From assembly GCF_024112395.2 (NCBI RefSeq), contig NZ_CP078013.2:6418501-6482500 (forward strand): a stretch of 64,000 nucleotides of DNA. The letters run 5' to 3'. Shown here piece after piece: positions 11,270 to 19,293 of this stretch; the stretch's first letter is position 1, and every line of letters starts with the position of its first letter. The notes beneath the pieces are model-generated. The model worked only from the letters and a program-made list of their open reading frames with translations, did no database searches and had not been told where the DNA came from. The DNA is from Pseudomonas pergaminensis (GTDB lineage Bacteria > Pseudomonadota > Gammaproteobacteria > Pseudomonadales > Pseudomonadaceae). Position numbers and translations under genes: made by a program.

Positions 11270-11533
11270 ATGGCCCGCGTAACCGTTGAAGACTGCCTAG
11301 AACACGTGGATAACCGCTTTGAGCTGGTCATGCTCTCTACCAAGCGTGCCCGTCAACTGGCCACTGGCGGCAAAGAGCCCCTGGTCCAGTGGGAAAACGA
11401 CAAGCCTACCGTTGTAGCCCTGCGTGAAATCGCTGAAGGCCTGATGAGCTACGAGTTCATCGCCAACGCCGAAATCGTTGAAGACGAACCGCTGTTTGCA
11501 GCGTTCGAGGACGAGTCCAACGAGGCCGTCTAA
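11270..11533 (+). CDS. rpoZ: DNA-directed RNA polymerase omega subunit
   Basis: The 87-residue omega subunit helps fold and hold the beta-prime subunit. It shows the family signature [35 protein letters not shown] chose ATG at 11270, preceded by GAGGAATACC; the longer frame from 11213 adds 19 residues that are not conserved. spoT follows in the same direction, the standard rpoZ-spoT order, linking polymerase and (p)ppGpp genes. Confidence 0.97.
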   Translation: MARVTVEDCLEHVDNRFELVMLSTKRARQLATGGKEPLVQWENDKPTVVALREIAEGLMSYEFIANAEIVEDEPLFAAFEDESNEAV

Positions 11534-11593
11534 GCCTATGCCTGGTCGACGTAGCACGGCGCGGGGTCACAGCCAACGGCAGGAGTTCTTCCT

Positions 11594-13699
11594 TTGCCGA
11601 GCATAGACGCCCTCGCCGATCGCTTATCGACCTACCTCGGCCCAGACCAGGTCAACCTGGTCCGCCGAGCGTATTTCTACGCCGAACAAGCCCACGACGG
11701 CCAACGCCGCCGCAGTGGCGAGGCGTATGTCACCCATCCTCTTGCGGTGGCAAATATCCTGGCCGACATGCACATGGACCATCAGAGCCTGATGGCCGCG
11801 ATGCTGCATGACGTGATCGAAGACACCGGCATTGCCAAGGAAGCGCTCAGCGCGCAATTTGGCGAAACCGTGGCCGAACTGGTCGACGGGGTCAGCAAAC
11901 TGACCCAGATGAACTTCGAGACCAAGGCCGAAGCCCAGGCGGAAAACTTCCAGAAAATGGCCATGGCCATGGCACGCGACATTCGCGTGATCCTGGTCAA
12001 GCTGGCCGACCGGCTGCACAACATGCGCACGCTGGAGGTGCTGTCCGGCGAAAAACGCCGACGCATCGCCAAGGAAACCCTGGAAATCTACGCGCCCATC
12101 GCCAACCGGCTGGGCATGCACGCCATTCGTATCGAATTCGAAGACCTCGGCTTCAAAGCCATGCATCCGATGCGTTCGGCGCGCATCTACCAGGCGGTCA
12201 AGCGCGCCCGTGGCAACCGCAAGGAAATCGTCAACAAGATCGAAGAGTCCCTGAGCCATTGCCTGGCGATCGATGAGATCGAGGGCGAGGTCAGCGGACG
12301 GCAGAAGCACATCTACGGCATCTACAAGAAGATGCGCGGCAAGCGCCGGGCCTTCAACGAGATCATGGATGTATATGCATTCCGGATCATCGTCGACAAG
12401 GTCGACACCTGCTACCGCGTGCTGGGCGCTGTACATAATTTGTACAAACCCCTGCCAGGCCGTTTCAAGGATTACATCGCGATCCCCAAGGCCAACGGCT
12501 ACCAGTCGCTGCATACCACGCTGTTCGGCATGCACGGGGTGCCGATCGAGATCCAGATTCGCACCCGCGAAATGGAAGAGATGGCCAACAACGGCATCGC
12601 CGCCCATTGGCTGTATAAATCCAGCGGCGACGAGCAGCCCAAAGGCACCCATGCCCGCGCCCGCCAGTGGGTCAAGGGCGTGCTGGAAATGCAGCAACGG
12701 GCCGGCAACTCCCTGGAATTCATCGAAAGCGTGAAGATCGACCTGTTTCCGGACGAGGTCTACGTGTTCACGCCCAAAGGCCGGATTATGGAGCTGCCCA
12801 AAGGCTCCACGGCGGTCGACTTTGCCTACGCCGTGCACACCGATGTGGGCAACAGCTGCATCGCCTGTCGGATCAATCGTCGTCTCGCGCCGCTGTCCGA
12901 ACCGCTGCAAAGCGGCTCCACGGTCGAAATCGTCAGTGCACCGGGCGCACGCCCGAACCCGGCCTGGCTCAACTTCGTGGTCACCGGCAAGGCGCGCACG
13001 CACATTCGTCACGCACTGAAACTGCAGCGTCGTTCCGAGTCCATCAGCCTGGGCGAACGCCTGCTGAACAAGGTGCTCAACGGTTTCGACAGTGCCCTCG
13101 ACAAGATTCCTACAGAGCGCGTGCAAGCGATGCTCCATGAGTACCGCCAGGAAACCATCGAAGACCTGCTGGAAGATATCGGCCTGGGCAACCGCATGGC
13201 CTACGTGGTCGCCCGTCGCCTGCTCGGTGAAGGCGAACAGTTGCCCAGCCCGGAAGGCCCGCTGGCGATTCGCGGCACCGAGGGCCTGGTACTCAGCTAC
13301 GCCAAGTGCTGTACGCCAATCCCGGGCGACCCAATTGTCGGCCACTTGTCGGCGGGCAAAGGCATGGTCGTGCACCTGGACAACTGCCGCAACATCACCG
13401 AAATCCGCCACAACCCCGAAAAATGCATCCAGCTCTCGTGGGCCAAGGATGTCACCGGCGAATTCAACGTCGAGTTGCGGGTGGAGCTGGAACACCAGCG
13501 CGGCCTGATCGCCCTGCTCGCCAGCAGCGTCAACGCGGCCGACGGCAATATCGAGAAGATCAGCATGGACGAACGCGATGGTCGCATCAGCGTGGTCCAG
13601 TTGGTGGTCAGCGTTCACGACCGCGTGCACCTGGCCCGCGTGATCAAGAAACTGCGCGCCTTGACGGGTGTGATCCGCATCACTCGCATGCGCGCCTAA
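11594..13699 (+). CDS. spoT: Bifunctional (p)ppGpp synthetase/hydrolase SpoT
   Basis: The 701-residue protein controls the stringent-response alarmone. Domains in order are: the HD hydrolase with H72-D73 in LHDVIEDT; the synthetase domain (RxKxxxSIxxK-like [14 protein letters not shown], then AFRIIVD and [12 protein letters not shown]); TGS (about 385-450, [26 protein letters not shown]); the [12 protein letters not shown] region; and a C-terminal ACT domain. An intact HD motif indicates SpoT-type hydrolase activity rather than RelA. The start is TTG at 11594 behind AGGAGTTCTTCC; it matches the remembered 701-residue P. aeruginosa protein. Confidence 0.96.
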   Translation: MPSIDALADRLSTYLGPDQVNLVRRAYFYAEQAHDGQRRRSGEAYVTHPLAVANILADMHMDHQSLMAAMLHDVIEDTGIAKEALSAQFGETVAELVDGVSKLTQMNFETKAEAQAENFQKMAMAMARDIRVILVKLADRLHNMRTLEVLSGEKRRRIAKETLEIYAPIANRLGMHAIRIEFEDLGFKAMHPMRSARIYQAVKRARGNRKEIVNKIEESLSHCLAIDEIEGEVSGRQKHIYGIYKKMRGKRRAFNEIMDVYAFRIIVDKVDTCYRVLGAVHNLYKPLPGRFKDYIAIPKANGYQSLHTTLFGMHGVPIEIQIRTREMEEMANNGIAAHWLYKSSGDEQPKGTHARARQWVKGVLEMQQRAGNSLEFIESVKIDLFPDEVYVFTPKGRIMELPKGSTAVDFAYAVHTDVGNSCIACRINRRLAPLSEPLQSGSTVEIVSAPGARPNPAWLNFVVTGKARTHIRHALKLQRRSESISLGERLLNKVLNGFDSALDKIPTERVQAMLHEYRQETIEDLLEDIGLGNRMAYVVARRLLGEGEQLPSPEGPLAIRGTEGLVLSYAKCCTPIPGDPIVGHLSAGKGMVVHLDNCRNITEIRHNPEKCIQLSWAKDVTGEFNVELRVELEHQRGLIALLASSVNAADGNIEKISMDERDGRISVVQLVVSVHDRVHLARVIKKLRALTGVIRITRMRA

Positions 13700-13721
13700 G
13701 CCACATTACAAGGAGTCATTC

Positions 13722-14102
13722 ATGACCAAGACTGTTATCACCAGCGATAAAGCCCCGGCCGCCATCGGCACTTACTCCCAGGCGATCAAGGCAGGCAACA
13801 CCGTCTACATGTCCGGCCAGATTCCACTGGACCCAAAGACCATGGAACTGGTGGAAGGCTTTGAAGCACAGACCGTACAGGTCTTCGAGAACCTCAAGTC
13901 GGTTGCCGAAGCTGCTGGCGGCTCGTTCAAGGACATCGTCAAGCTCAACATCTTCCTCACCGACCTGAGCCACTTCGCCAAGGTCAACGAGATCATGGGC
14001 AAGTACTTCGAACAGCCTTACCCAGCTCGCGCCGCCATCGGCGTTGCTGCCCTGCCAAAGGGTGCGCAGGTAGAGATGGACGCGATTCTGGTCATCGAGT
14101 AA
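13722..14102 (+). CDS. ridA: RidA family reactive imine/enamine deaminase
   Basis: The 126-residue protein belongs to the YjgF/YER057c/UK114 family, which hydrolyses reactive enamine/imine intermediates such as 2-aminoacrylate. Conserved segments are [41 protein letters not shown], and the C-terminal [22 protein letters not shown] with the catalytic Arg. A strong AAGGAG precedes ATG by 6 bases. It lies 22 bases after spoT and may share its transcript. Confidence 0.95.
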   Translation: MTKTVITSDKAPAAIGTYSQAIKAGNTVYMSGQIPLDPKTMELVEGFEAQTVQVFENLKSVAEAAGGSFKDIVKLNIFLTDLSHFAKVNEIMGKYFEQPYPARAAIGVAALPKGAQVEMDAILVIE

Positions 14103-14108
14103 AACACC

Positions 14109-14134
14109 CGGCGCAGCCCCCACAGGCTGCGCCG
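14109..14134 (+). terminator. Hairpin after ridA
   Basis: A 10-base GC-rich stem (CGGCGCAGCC / GGCTGCGCCG) around a 6-base loop stands 7 bases after the ridA stop. The downstream bases are pyrimidine-rich but not a full T-run, so termination is probable rather than certain. Confidence 0.55.
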
Positions 14135-14155
14135 ACTTCGTTTCAGAAGGATTTC

Positions 14156-14902
14156 ATGATGCGCAAAGCGCTTGTAGCCTCATCAATGCTCGCCCTGTTG
14201 CTCGGCGGCTGTGCCAGCAACCCCGCCGACCTGGATGTGAGCGGCACCTGGATCAACCAGGTCGCCATTGATGCGGCAGCCAAAGGCGGCCCTTTGCGTG
14301 AAGCCTTGCAGAGCTTTGGCCCGAACCTCGAATGGGAGGTCAACACCAAGGCCTCGCAAGCCCGCTACTACAACGGTTTTGAAGTAGCGGAAGGCAAGTT
14401 GCTGGGAGAAAAGTCCGGCGCCTGGAGTGTGGACTTCTACGGCAGCTCCGCCACCGAACTCAAGCGCAAAGGCAAGCAACTGTTGCAAGTGGCCAACGAC
14501 AACGAGCCTGAACAGCTGTTTGCCCGCGCCAAAGAACCCGCGCCGGACGGTGCGCCCATCGGCGCCAACTTCGAACGTGCGCTGTACGCGGCCTACATGG
14601 GCGGCGACTGGAAAATCGCCGACGGCTTCGGCAGCGGCGCCATCGTGCAGTTCCAGGCTAACGGCAAGGTCGCCGGCTTGCCCAATGTCGATCAGTACTC
14701 GCTGTGCCTGGCGGGCGATTGCGCGTCCATGAGCGGCGGCTACGACAGCATCTGGCTGCAACTCAATGGCCAGGGCAACCCGTGGATCTTTACCCGCAAG
14801 GGCAAACAGCTGGAGATCTTCCAGGCGATCAATACCGCACAGGCGGATGAAGTCCCCTCGTTCACGCCAGGTCCACGCCAATGGCTGCTTGAAAAGCAAT
14901 AA
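14156..14902 (+). CDS. Conserved hypothetical lipoprotein
   Basis: The 248-residue protein begins with a lipoprotein signal: MMRKALVASSMLALLLGGCAS, lipobox LGGC with the Cys near residue 19, so it is expected to be lipid-anchored in the envelope. The mature part (SGTWINQVAIDAAAKGGPLREAL ... EWEVNTKASQARYY) resembles no enzyme I recognise. A hypothetical gene occupies the same place after ridA in P. aeruginosa (PA5340, from memory). The start could be either of two adjacent ATGs (14156 or 14159) behind AAGGA. Confidence 0.8.
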   Translation: MMRKALVASSMLALLLGGCASNPADLDVSGTWINQVAIDAAAKGGPLREALQSFGPNLEWEVNTKASQARYYNGFEVAEGKLLGEKSGAWSVDFYGSSATELKRKGKQLLQVANDNEPEQLFARAKEPAPDGAPIGANFERALYAAYMGGDWKIADGFGSGAIVQFQANGKVAGLPNVDQYSLCLAGDCASMSGGYDSIWLQLNGQGNPWIFTRKGKQLEIFQAINTAQADEVPSFTPGPRQWLLEKQ

Positions 14903-14920
14903 GCAGCCTAACGCGTATCC

Positions 14921-15015
14921 AAATGTGGGAGCGGGCTTGCTCGCGAAAGCGGTTTATCAGAAGCACATTCAGTGACTGACACAGCGCTTTCGCGAGCAAG
15001 CCCGCTCCCACATTT
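14921..15015. repeat. REPIN-type inverted REP pair
   Basis: Two REP cores in inverted orientation (GTGGGAGCGGGCTTGCTCGC near the left end and its complement near the right end) enclose about 35 unrelated bases. The outer arms AAATGTGGGA and TCCCACATTT extend the pairing. It lies between two convergent genes. The same family recurs at 50716-50805. Confidence 0.85.
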
Positions 15016-15025
15016 TCAGCGCATT

Positions 15026-15877
15026 TCAGCCTTTCAGGATCGCCGCGTAGCCTTCGCGGTAAGTCGGGTAAGTCGGCACCCAACCCAACGCTTTGATTCG
15101 CGCATTGCTGCATTGCTTGCTGCCAGCGCGCCGAACACTCGCATCATCGGCCCACTCGGTCACACCCAGGTACTCGCGTAACCAGCCCACCACCTCCGCC
15201 AGTGGCGCAGGCGCGTTGTCGACGCCAATGTAGATCGTGTCCAGCGAGCCGCCCTTTTCTACATGCCGCAACAAAAATGCCAGCAGACCCGCTGCGTCGT
15301 CCGCGTGAATGCGGTTGCCATATAAAGGTGGGTCGGTTGCCACGCGATAACCTTGGCGCACCTGGGTCAGCAGCCATTCGCGGCCGGGGCCGTAAATACC
15401 GGTCAGGCGGACAATGCTGGCCGGGATGCCGCTGTTGAGCGCCACTTGCTCAGCCTCCAGCATGACTTGCCCGGAATATCCCTTCGCCTGAGTCTGCGAC
15501 GTTTCATCGACCCACTCGCCGTTCTGTTGCCCGTAGACACTGCTGCTCGATACAAACAGCAGGTGCTTGGGCGTCTGGCCGTAGTCGCCCAGCCACTCCA
15601 GCACATGCTTGAGCCCTTGTACGTAGGCGGCGCGATAGCCGGCTTCGTCGTGGTCCGTCGCAGCCGCGCAGTACACCAGGTAATCCACCCCGCCGATCGG
15701 CCAGGTGTCAGGGCAATCTTTCTTGAACAGGTCGCCGGCGATGCCGATCACCCCCTCGGGGAGCCGCGAAATATCGCGGCGCAGGCCATGGACCTCCCAT
15801 TCCGAGGCCAGCAACTGGCTGGCCAGCCGACTACCCACGTCGCCACAACCGGCAATCACAACAGAAGGCGCAGACAT
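15026..15877 (-). CDS. NAD(P)-dependent epimerase/dehydratase family protein (YeeZ-like)
   Basis: The 283-residue protein has an extended short-chain dehydrogenase fold. It starts with a dinucleotide-binding VVIAGCGDVGSRLASQLL motif (GxGxxGxxx), followed by CAAATDHDEAGYRAAYVQGLKHVL, the catalytic Ser region FVSSSSVYGQ, and LTGIYGPGR. The usual YxxxK is represented by the region around GYSGQVMLEAE, where the lysine is not evident. The substrate is unknown. I chose ATG at 15877 because GGAG lies 7 bases upstream. Confidence 0.85.
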   Translation of the reverse strand: MSAPSVVIAGCGDVGSRLASQLLASEWEVHGLRRDISRLPEGVIGIAGDLFKKDCPDTWPIGGVDYLVYCAAATDHDEAGYRAAYVQGLKHVLEWLGDYGQTPKHLLFVSSSSVYGQQNGEWVDETSQTQAKGYSGQVMLEAEQVALNSGIPASIVRLTGIYGPGREWLLTQVRQGYRVATDPPLYGNRIHADDAAGLLAFLLRHVEKGGSLDTIYIGVDNAPAPLAEVVGWLREYLGVTEWADDASVRRAGSKQCSNARIKALGWVPTYPTYREGYAAILKG

Positions 15878-15972
15878 CACAAAACTCCGTACTGAAAGGT
15901 CTAGGTTAGCCCTCGCGAGTGACCGACGGCCAGAAAAAGGGCAAATAAAGTAACTGTATTACTTTAGTTAAC

Positions 15973-15993
15973 AAGAATTACTTGCAATAATAA
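15973..15993. promoter_or_regulatory. Possible Fur box upstream of exbB
   Basis: An AT-rich 21-base stretch (AAGAATTACTTGCAATAATAA) lies about 70 bases before exbB and resembles degenerate Fur hexamers (GATAAT-like units GAATTA and ATAATA). Iron repression of exbB-exbD-tonB is expected from other pseudomonads. The match is imperfect. Confidence 0.35.
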
Positions 15994-16063
15994 CCGCCCA
16001 TTTGTCCTCGACCTCAGGGTCTGGAAGGACGATCACTCATTTTTTTACTTAGGTCCGGCCAGC

Positions 16064-17044
16064 ATGACACGTAATACAACCCCCGCTTCGCCAACCAAGC
16101 TTCACAGCCCATCCCGCGCCTGGCGTGCGATTGCTGCGCTGCTGTTCAGCGTACTGCTGGCACCGACCGCTGCCTTCGCTGACGCCACCGCGCCAGCCAC
16201 CCCGGCTGCCGCCGAGCACAATGCCGCGGCACCGGCAGCACCAGGCACAGCGCCCGCTGCCACCGACCCGGCCCAGGCTGCTGACCCTGCCGCTGCTGAC
16301 GACACTGGCGTGGTGCTGGAAGAAGACAACACCCTGGGCATGGCCCACGACCTGTCGCCGTGGGGCATGTACCAGAACGCTGACGTGGTGGTTAAAGCGG
16401 TCATGATCGGCCTGGCCATCGCCTCGATCATCACTTGGACCATCTGGATCGCCAAAGGCTTCGAGCTGCTGGGCGCCAAACGTCGCCTGCGCAACGAAAT
16501 CGTCCACCTGAAAAAGGCCACCACCCTCAAGGAAGCCAGCGAAAGCGCGACCAAGAAAGGCACCCTGGCCAACACCCTGGTGCACGACGCGCTGGAAGAA
16601 ATGCGCCTGTCGGCCAACACCCGCGAAAAAGAAGGCATCAAGGAACGTGTGGCCTTCCGCCTGGAGCGCCTGGTAGCGGCCTGCGGTCGTAACATGAGCA
16701 GCGGCACCGGCGTGCTGGCGACCATTGGTTCCACCGCGCCCTTCGTCGGCCTGTTCGGTACCGTGTGGGGCATCATGAACAGCTTCATCGGCATCGCCAA
16801 AACCCAGACCACCAACCTCGCCGTCGTTGCCCCAGGCATCGCAGAGGCCCTGCTGGCGACTGCCCTGGGCCTGGTTGCCGCGATTCCTGCGGTAGTGATC
16901 TACAACGTCTTCGCCCGTTCGATTGCCGGCTACAAGGCTCAGGTATCGGACGCGTCGGCGGAAGTCCTGCTGCTGGTCAGCCGCGACCTCGATCACCTGC
17001 CTACCGAGCGCAGCTCGCAACCGCACATGGTGAAAGTGGGGTAA
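16064..17044 (+). CDS. exbB: TonB-system proton channel subunit ExbB
   Basis: The 326-residue inner-membrane protein forms, with ExbD, the proton-driven motor that energises TonB. It has an N-terminal signal-like segment (about 20-42, ending TAAFADA), an Ala/Pro-rich periplasmic stretch (43-90), then three membrane segments (about 107-130, 218-250 and 262-285). The MotA/TolQ/ExbB signature region reads LATIGSTAPFVGLFGTVWGI. The N-terminal extension makes it longer than the ~240-residue E. coli protein, as in other pseudomonads. exbD follows after 6 bases. Confidence 0.95.
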   Translation: MTRNTTPASPTKLHSPSRAWRAIAALLFSVLLAPTAAFADATAPATPAAAEHNAAAPAAPGTAPAATDPAQAADPAAADDTGVVLEEDNTLGMAHDLSPWGMYQNADVVVKAVMIGLAIASIITWTIWIAKGFELLGAKRRLRNEIVHLKKATTLKEASESATKKGTLANTLVHDALEEMRLSANTREKEGIKERVAFRLERLVAACGRNMSSGTGVLATIGSTAPFVGLFGTVWGIMNSFIGIAKTQTTNLAVVAPGIAEALLATALGLVAAIPAVVIYNVFARSIAGYKAQVSDASAEVLLLVSRDLDHLPTERSSQPHMVKVG

Positions 17045-17050
17045 TCGGCC

Positions 17051-17476
17051 ATGGGCCTGCATTTGAATCAAGGCGACGACGAACTCGTCGAGAACCACGA
17101 AATCAACGTCACGCCGTTTATCGACGTGATGCTGGTGCTGCTGATCATCTTCATGGTGGCGGCACCGTTGGCGACCGTGGACATTAAGGTCGACCTGCCC
17201 GCGTCCAGCGCCAAGCCGGCACCGCGGCCAGAGAAACCGATCTTCCTCAGCGTCAAGGCGGACCAACGCCTGTTTTTGGGCGAAGAAGAAGTCAAGGCTG
17301 AAACCCTGGGGCCGGTGCTCGACGCCAAGACCCAAGGCAAGAAAGACACGACGATCTTCTTCCAGGCTGACAAGGGCGTGGACTACGGCGACCTGATGAG
17401 CGTGATGGATGCCCTGCGGGCAGCCGGCTACCTCAAGGTAGGCCTGGTCGGACTTGAGACGGCAGCCAAGAAATGA
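17051..17476 (+). CDS. exbD: TonB-system subunit ExbD
   Basis: The 141-residue protein has one membrane helix (about 20-42, VTPFIDVMLVLLIIFMVAAPL) that carries the essential Asp of FIDV, plus a periplasmic domain with the FxxADKGVDYGDLM motif. It partners ExbB in the proton channel. Its last codons overlap the tonB start by 4 bases (ATGA), so translation is probably coupled. Confidence 0.96.
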   Translation: MGLHLNQGDDELVENHEINVTPFIDVMLVLLIIFMVAAPLATVDIKVDLPASSAKPAPRPEKPIFLSVKADQRLFLGEEEVKAETLGPVLDAKTQGKKDTTIFFQADKGVDYGDLMSVMDALRAAGYLKVGLVGLETAAKK

Positions 17477-18222
17477 TCACGACGCGCCACAAACTGACGC
17501 GTTATGGCACCAGCCTCGCCGTCGTGCTGGGCGTGCATGCCGTCGCGATCGCTATCGCGCTTCATTGGTCCGCGCCGCGCACGGTGCAGTTGCCACCGGC
17601 TGCCATGGTCATCGACCTGGCACCGATGCCAGCCCCCCCGCCGCCAGCGCCGCCCAGGGTGGTAACGCCGCCGCAACCGCCTGCACCGGTGGAAGAGCTG
17701 CCCCTGCCGAAACTGGCCGAGGCACCCAAGCCAACGATCCAGGTGCCCAAGCCGGTCAAGCCCAAGCCCAAACCACAGCCGCCCAAACCGGTAGAGAAAA
17801 AGATCGAGCCGCCCAAGGAGAAACCCTCCGAGGATCCGCCGAGCGATGCTCCGCCGACCCAGGCACCGGCTGAGAAATCGGCCCAACCTGTACCAGGCCC
17901 TTCTCCGCAGCAAATCGCTGCCAAGGCATCCTGGGAAGGCACCCTGCTGGCCCACTTGCAGAAGTACAAGAAGTACCCGCCAGGTGCCCAGGCCCGTGGC
18001 AAGGAAGGCCTGAACCGCCTGAAGTTCGTGGTGGATGCCGACGGCAATGTGCTGTCCTACGAGTTGGTGGGCCGCTCCGGCAACGCCGACCTGGACCGCG
18101 CCACACTGGACATGATCCGTCGTGCCCAGCCGCTGCCAAAACCGCCAGCGGACATGCTCAAGGGTGGCAGCATCGAGATCGTTGCACCGTTCGTGTACAA
18201 CATCGAGAAGCGTCGTCGCTGA
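17473..18222 (+). CDS. tonB: Energy transducer TonB
   Basis: The 249-residue protein spans the periplasm to power outer-membrane receptors for siderophores and vitamin B12. A single N-terminal helix (about 13-32, SLAVVLGVHAVAIAIALHW with the conserved Ser and His face) is followed by a Pro/Lys/Glu-rich spacer (about 50-140). A C-terminal TonB domain follows with YPPGAQARGKEGLNRLKFVVDADGNV and the closing PPADMLKGGSIEIVAPFVYNI. It completes the exbB-exbD-tonB operon. Confidence 0.95.
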   Translation: MITTRHKLTRYGTSLAVVLGVHAVAIAIALHWSAPRTVQLPPAAMVIDLAPMPAPPPPAPPRVVTPPQPPAPVEELPLPKLAEAPKPTIQVPKPVKPKPKPQPPKPVEKKIEPPKEKPSEDPPSDAPPTQAPAEKSAQPVPGPSPQQIAAKASWEGTLLAHLQKYKKYPPGAQARGKEGLNRLKFVVDADGNVLSYELVGRSGNADLDRATLDMIRRAQPLPKPPADMLKGGSIEIVAPFVYNIEKRRR

Positions 18223-18227
18223 AAATG

Positions 18228-18257
18228 AAGGTGGTGAGGGGCAACCCTCACCACCTT
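18228..18257 (+). terminator. Strong hairpin after tonB
   Basis: A perfect 13-base stem (AAGGTGGTGAGGG / CCCTCACCACCTT) around a 4-base loop begins 5 bases after the tonB stop. It has no following T-run, so it may act as a terminator or as an mRNA end-stabiliser. Confidence 0.6.
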
Positions 18258-18364
18258 CAGCAAAATCTGCGTAACTCCCCGCTCAATCCCCACCAAAGTT
18301 CTGATAACGTGCGTCTATCGATTGCAGCCGGTATGCTTGGCCCGCAACCTCATGGACGCCCGCT

Positions 18365-19285
18365 ATGACTCTTACAGAATTACGCTACATCGTTACCCTC
18401 GCCCAAGAGCAGCACTTCGGCCACGCGGCCGAGCGTTGCCACGTCAGCCAGCCGACGCTGTCGGTGGGCGTGAAAAAGCTTGAAGACGAACTCGGTGTGC
18501 TGATTTTCGAGCGCAGCAAGAGCGCCGTGCGCCTGACGCCTGTGGGCGAAGGTATTGTTGCCCAGGCCCAGAAGGTACTGGAGCAAGCGCAGAGCATTCG
18601 CGAACTGGCCCAGGCCGGCAAGAACCAGCTGACCGCACCGCTTAAAGTCGGCGCCATCTACACCGTCGGCCCGTACCTGTTCCCGCACCTGATCCCGCAA
18701 CTGCACCGCGTCGCGCCGCAGATGCCGCTGTATATCGAAGAGAACTTCACTCACGTGCTGCGCGACAAGCTGCGCAACGGCGAGCTGGACGCGATCATCA
18801 TTGCCCTGCCGTTCAATGAGGCCGACGTACTGACCCTGCCGCTCTACGACGAGCCGTTCTACGTGCTGATGCCGGCCTCCCACCCGTGGACGCAAAAAGA
18901 CACCATCGACGCCGGCCTGCTCAACGATAAGAGCCTGCTGCTGCTCGGCGAAGGTCACTGCTTCCGCGACCAGGTGCTCGAAGCCTGCCCGACCCTGACC
19001 AAGGGCAACGACGGCGCCAAGCACACCACCGTGGAGTCCAGCTCCCTGGAAACCATTCGCCACATGGTCGCTTCCGGCCTGGGCATCTCGATCCTGCCGC
19101 TGTCGGCAGTAGACAGCCATCACTACGCCCCCGGCGTGATCGAAGTACGCCCGCTCACGCCGCCGGTGCCGTTCCGCACCGTGGCGATCGCCTGGCGCGC
19201 CAGCTTTCCACGGCCCAAGGCCATTGAGATTCTCGCTGACTCGATCCGCCTGTGTTCGGTGGCCAAGCCGCCTGCCGCGAGCTAA
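18365..19285 (+). CDS. oxyR: Hydrogen peroxide-sensing LysR-type regulator OxyR
   Basis: The 306-residue activator turns on catalase and alkyl hydroperoxide reductase genes under peroxide stress. The N-terminal winged helix-turn-helix reads LRYIVTLAQEQHFGHAAER ... QPTLSVGVKKLE. The two redox cysteines are in place: C199 in GEGHCFRDQ and C208 in LEACPT. recG starts 8 bases after its stop, the conserved oxyR-recG pairing of Pseudomonas, so expression of the helicase may depend on the oxyR promoter. Confidence 0.97.
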   Translation: MTLTELRYIVTLAQEQHFGHAAERCHVSQPTLSVGVKKLEDELGVLIFERSKSAVRLTPVGEGIVAQAQKVLEQAQSIRELAQAGKNQLTAPLKVGAIYTVGPYLFPHLIPQLHRVAPQMPLYIEENFTHVLRDKLRNGELDAIIIALPFNEADVLTLPLYDEPFYVLMPASHPWTQKDTIDAGLLNDKSLLLLGEGHCFRDQVLEACPTLTKGNDGAKHTTVESSSLETIRHMVASGLGISILPLSAVDSHHYAPGVIEVRPLTPPVPFRTVAIAWRASFPRPKAIEILADSIRLCSVAKPPAAS

Positions 19286-19293
19286 GCAAGGGT

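Noticed and set aside
11624..13630. Open frame of 668 codons opposite spoT
   Set aside because: Antisense shadow of spoT with no family signature.
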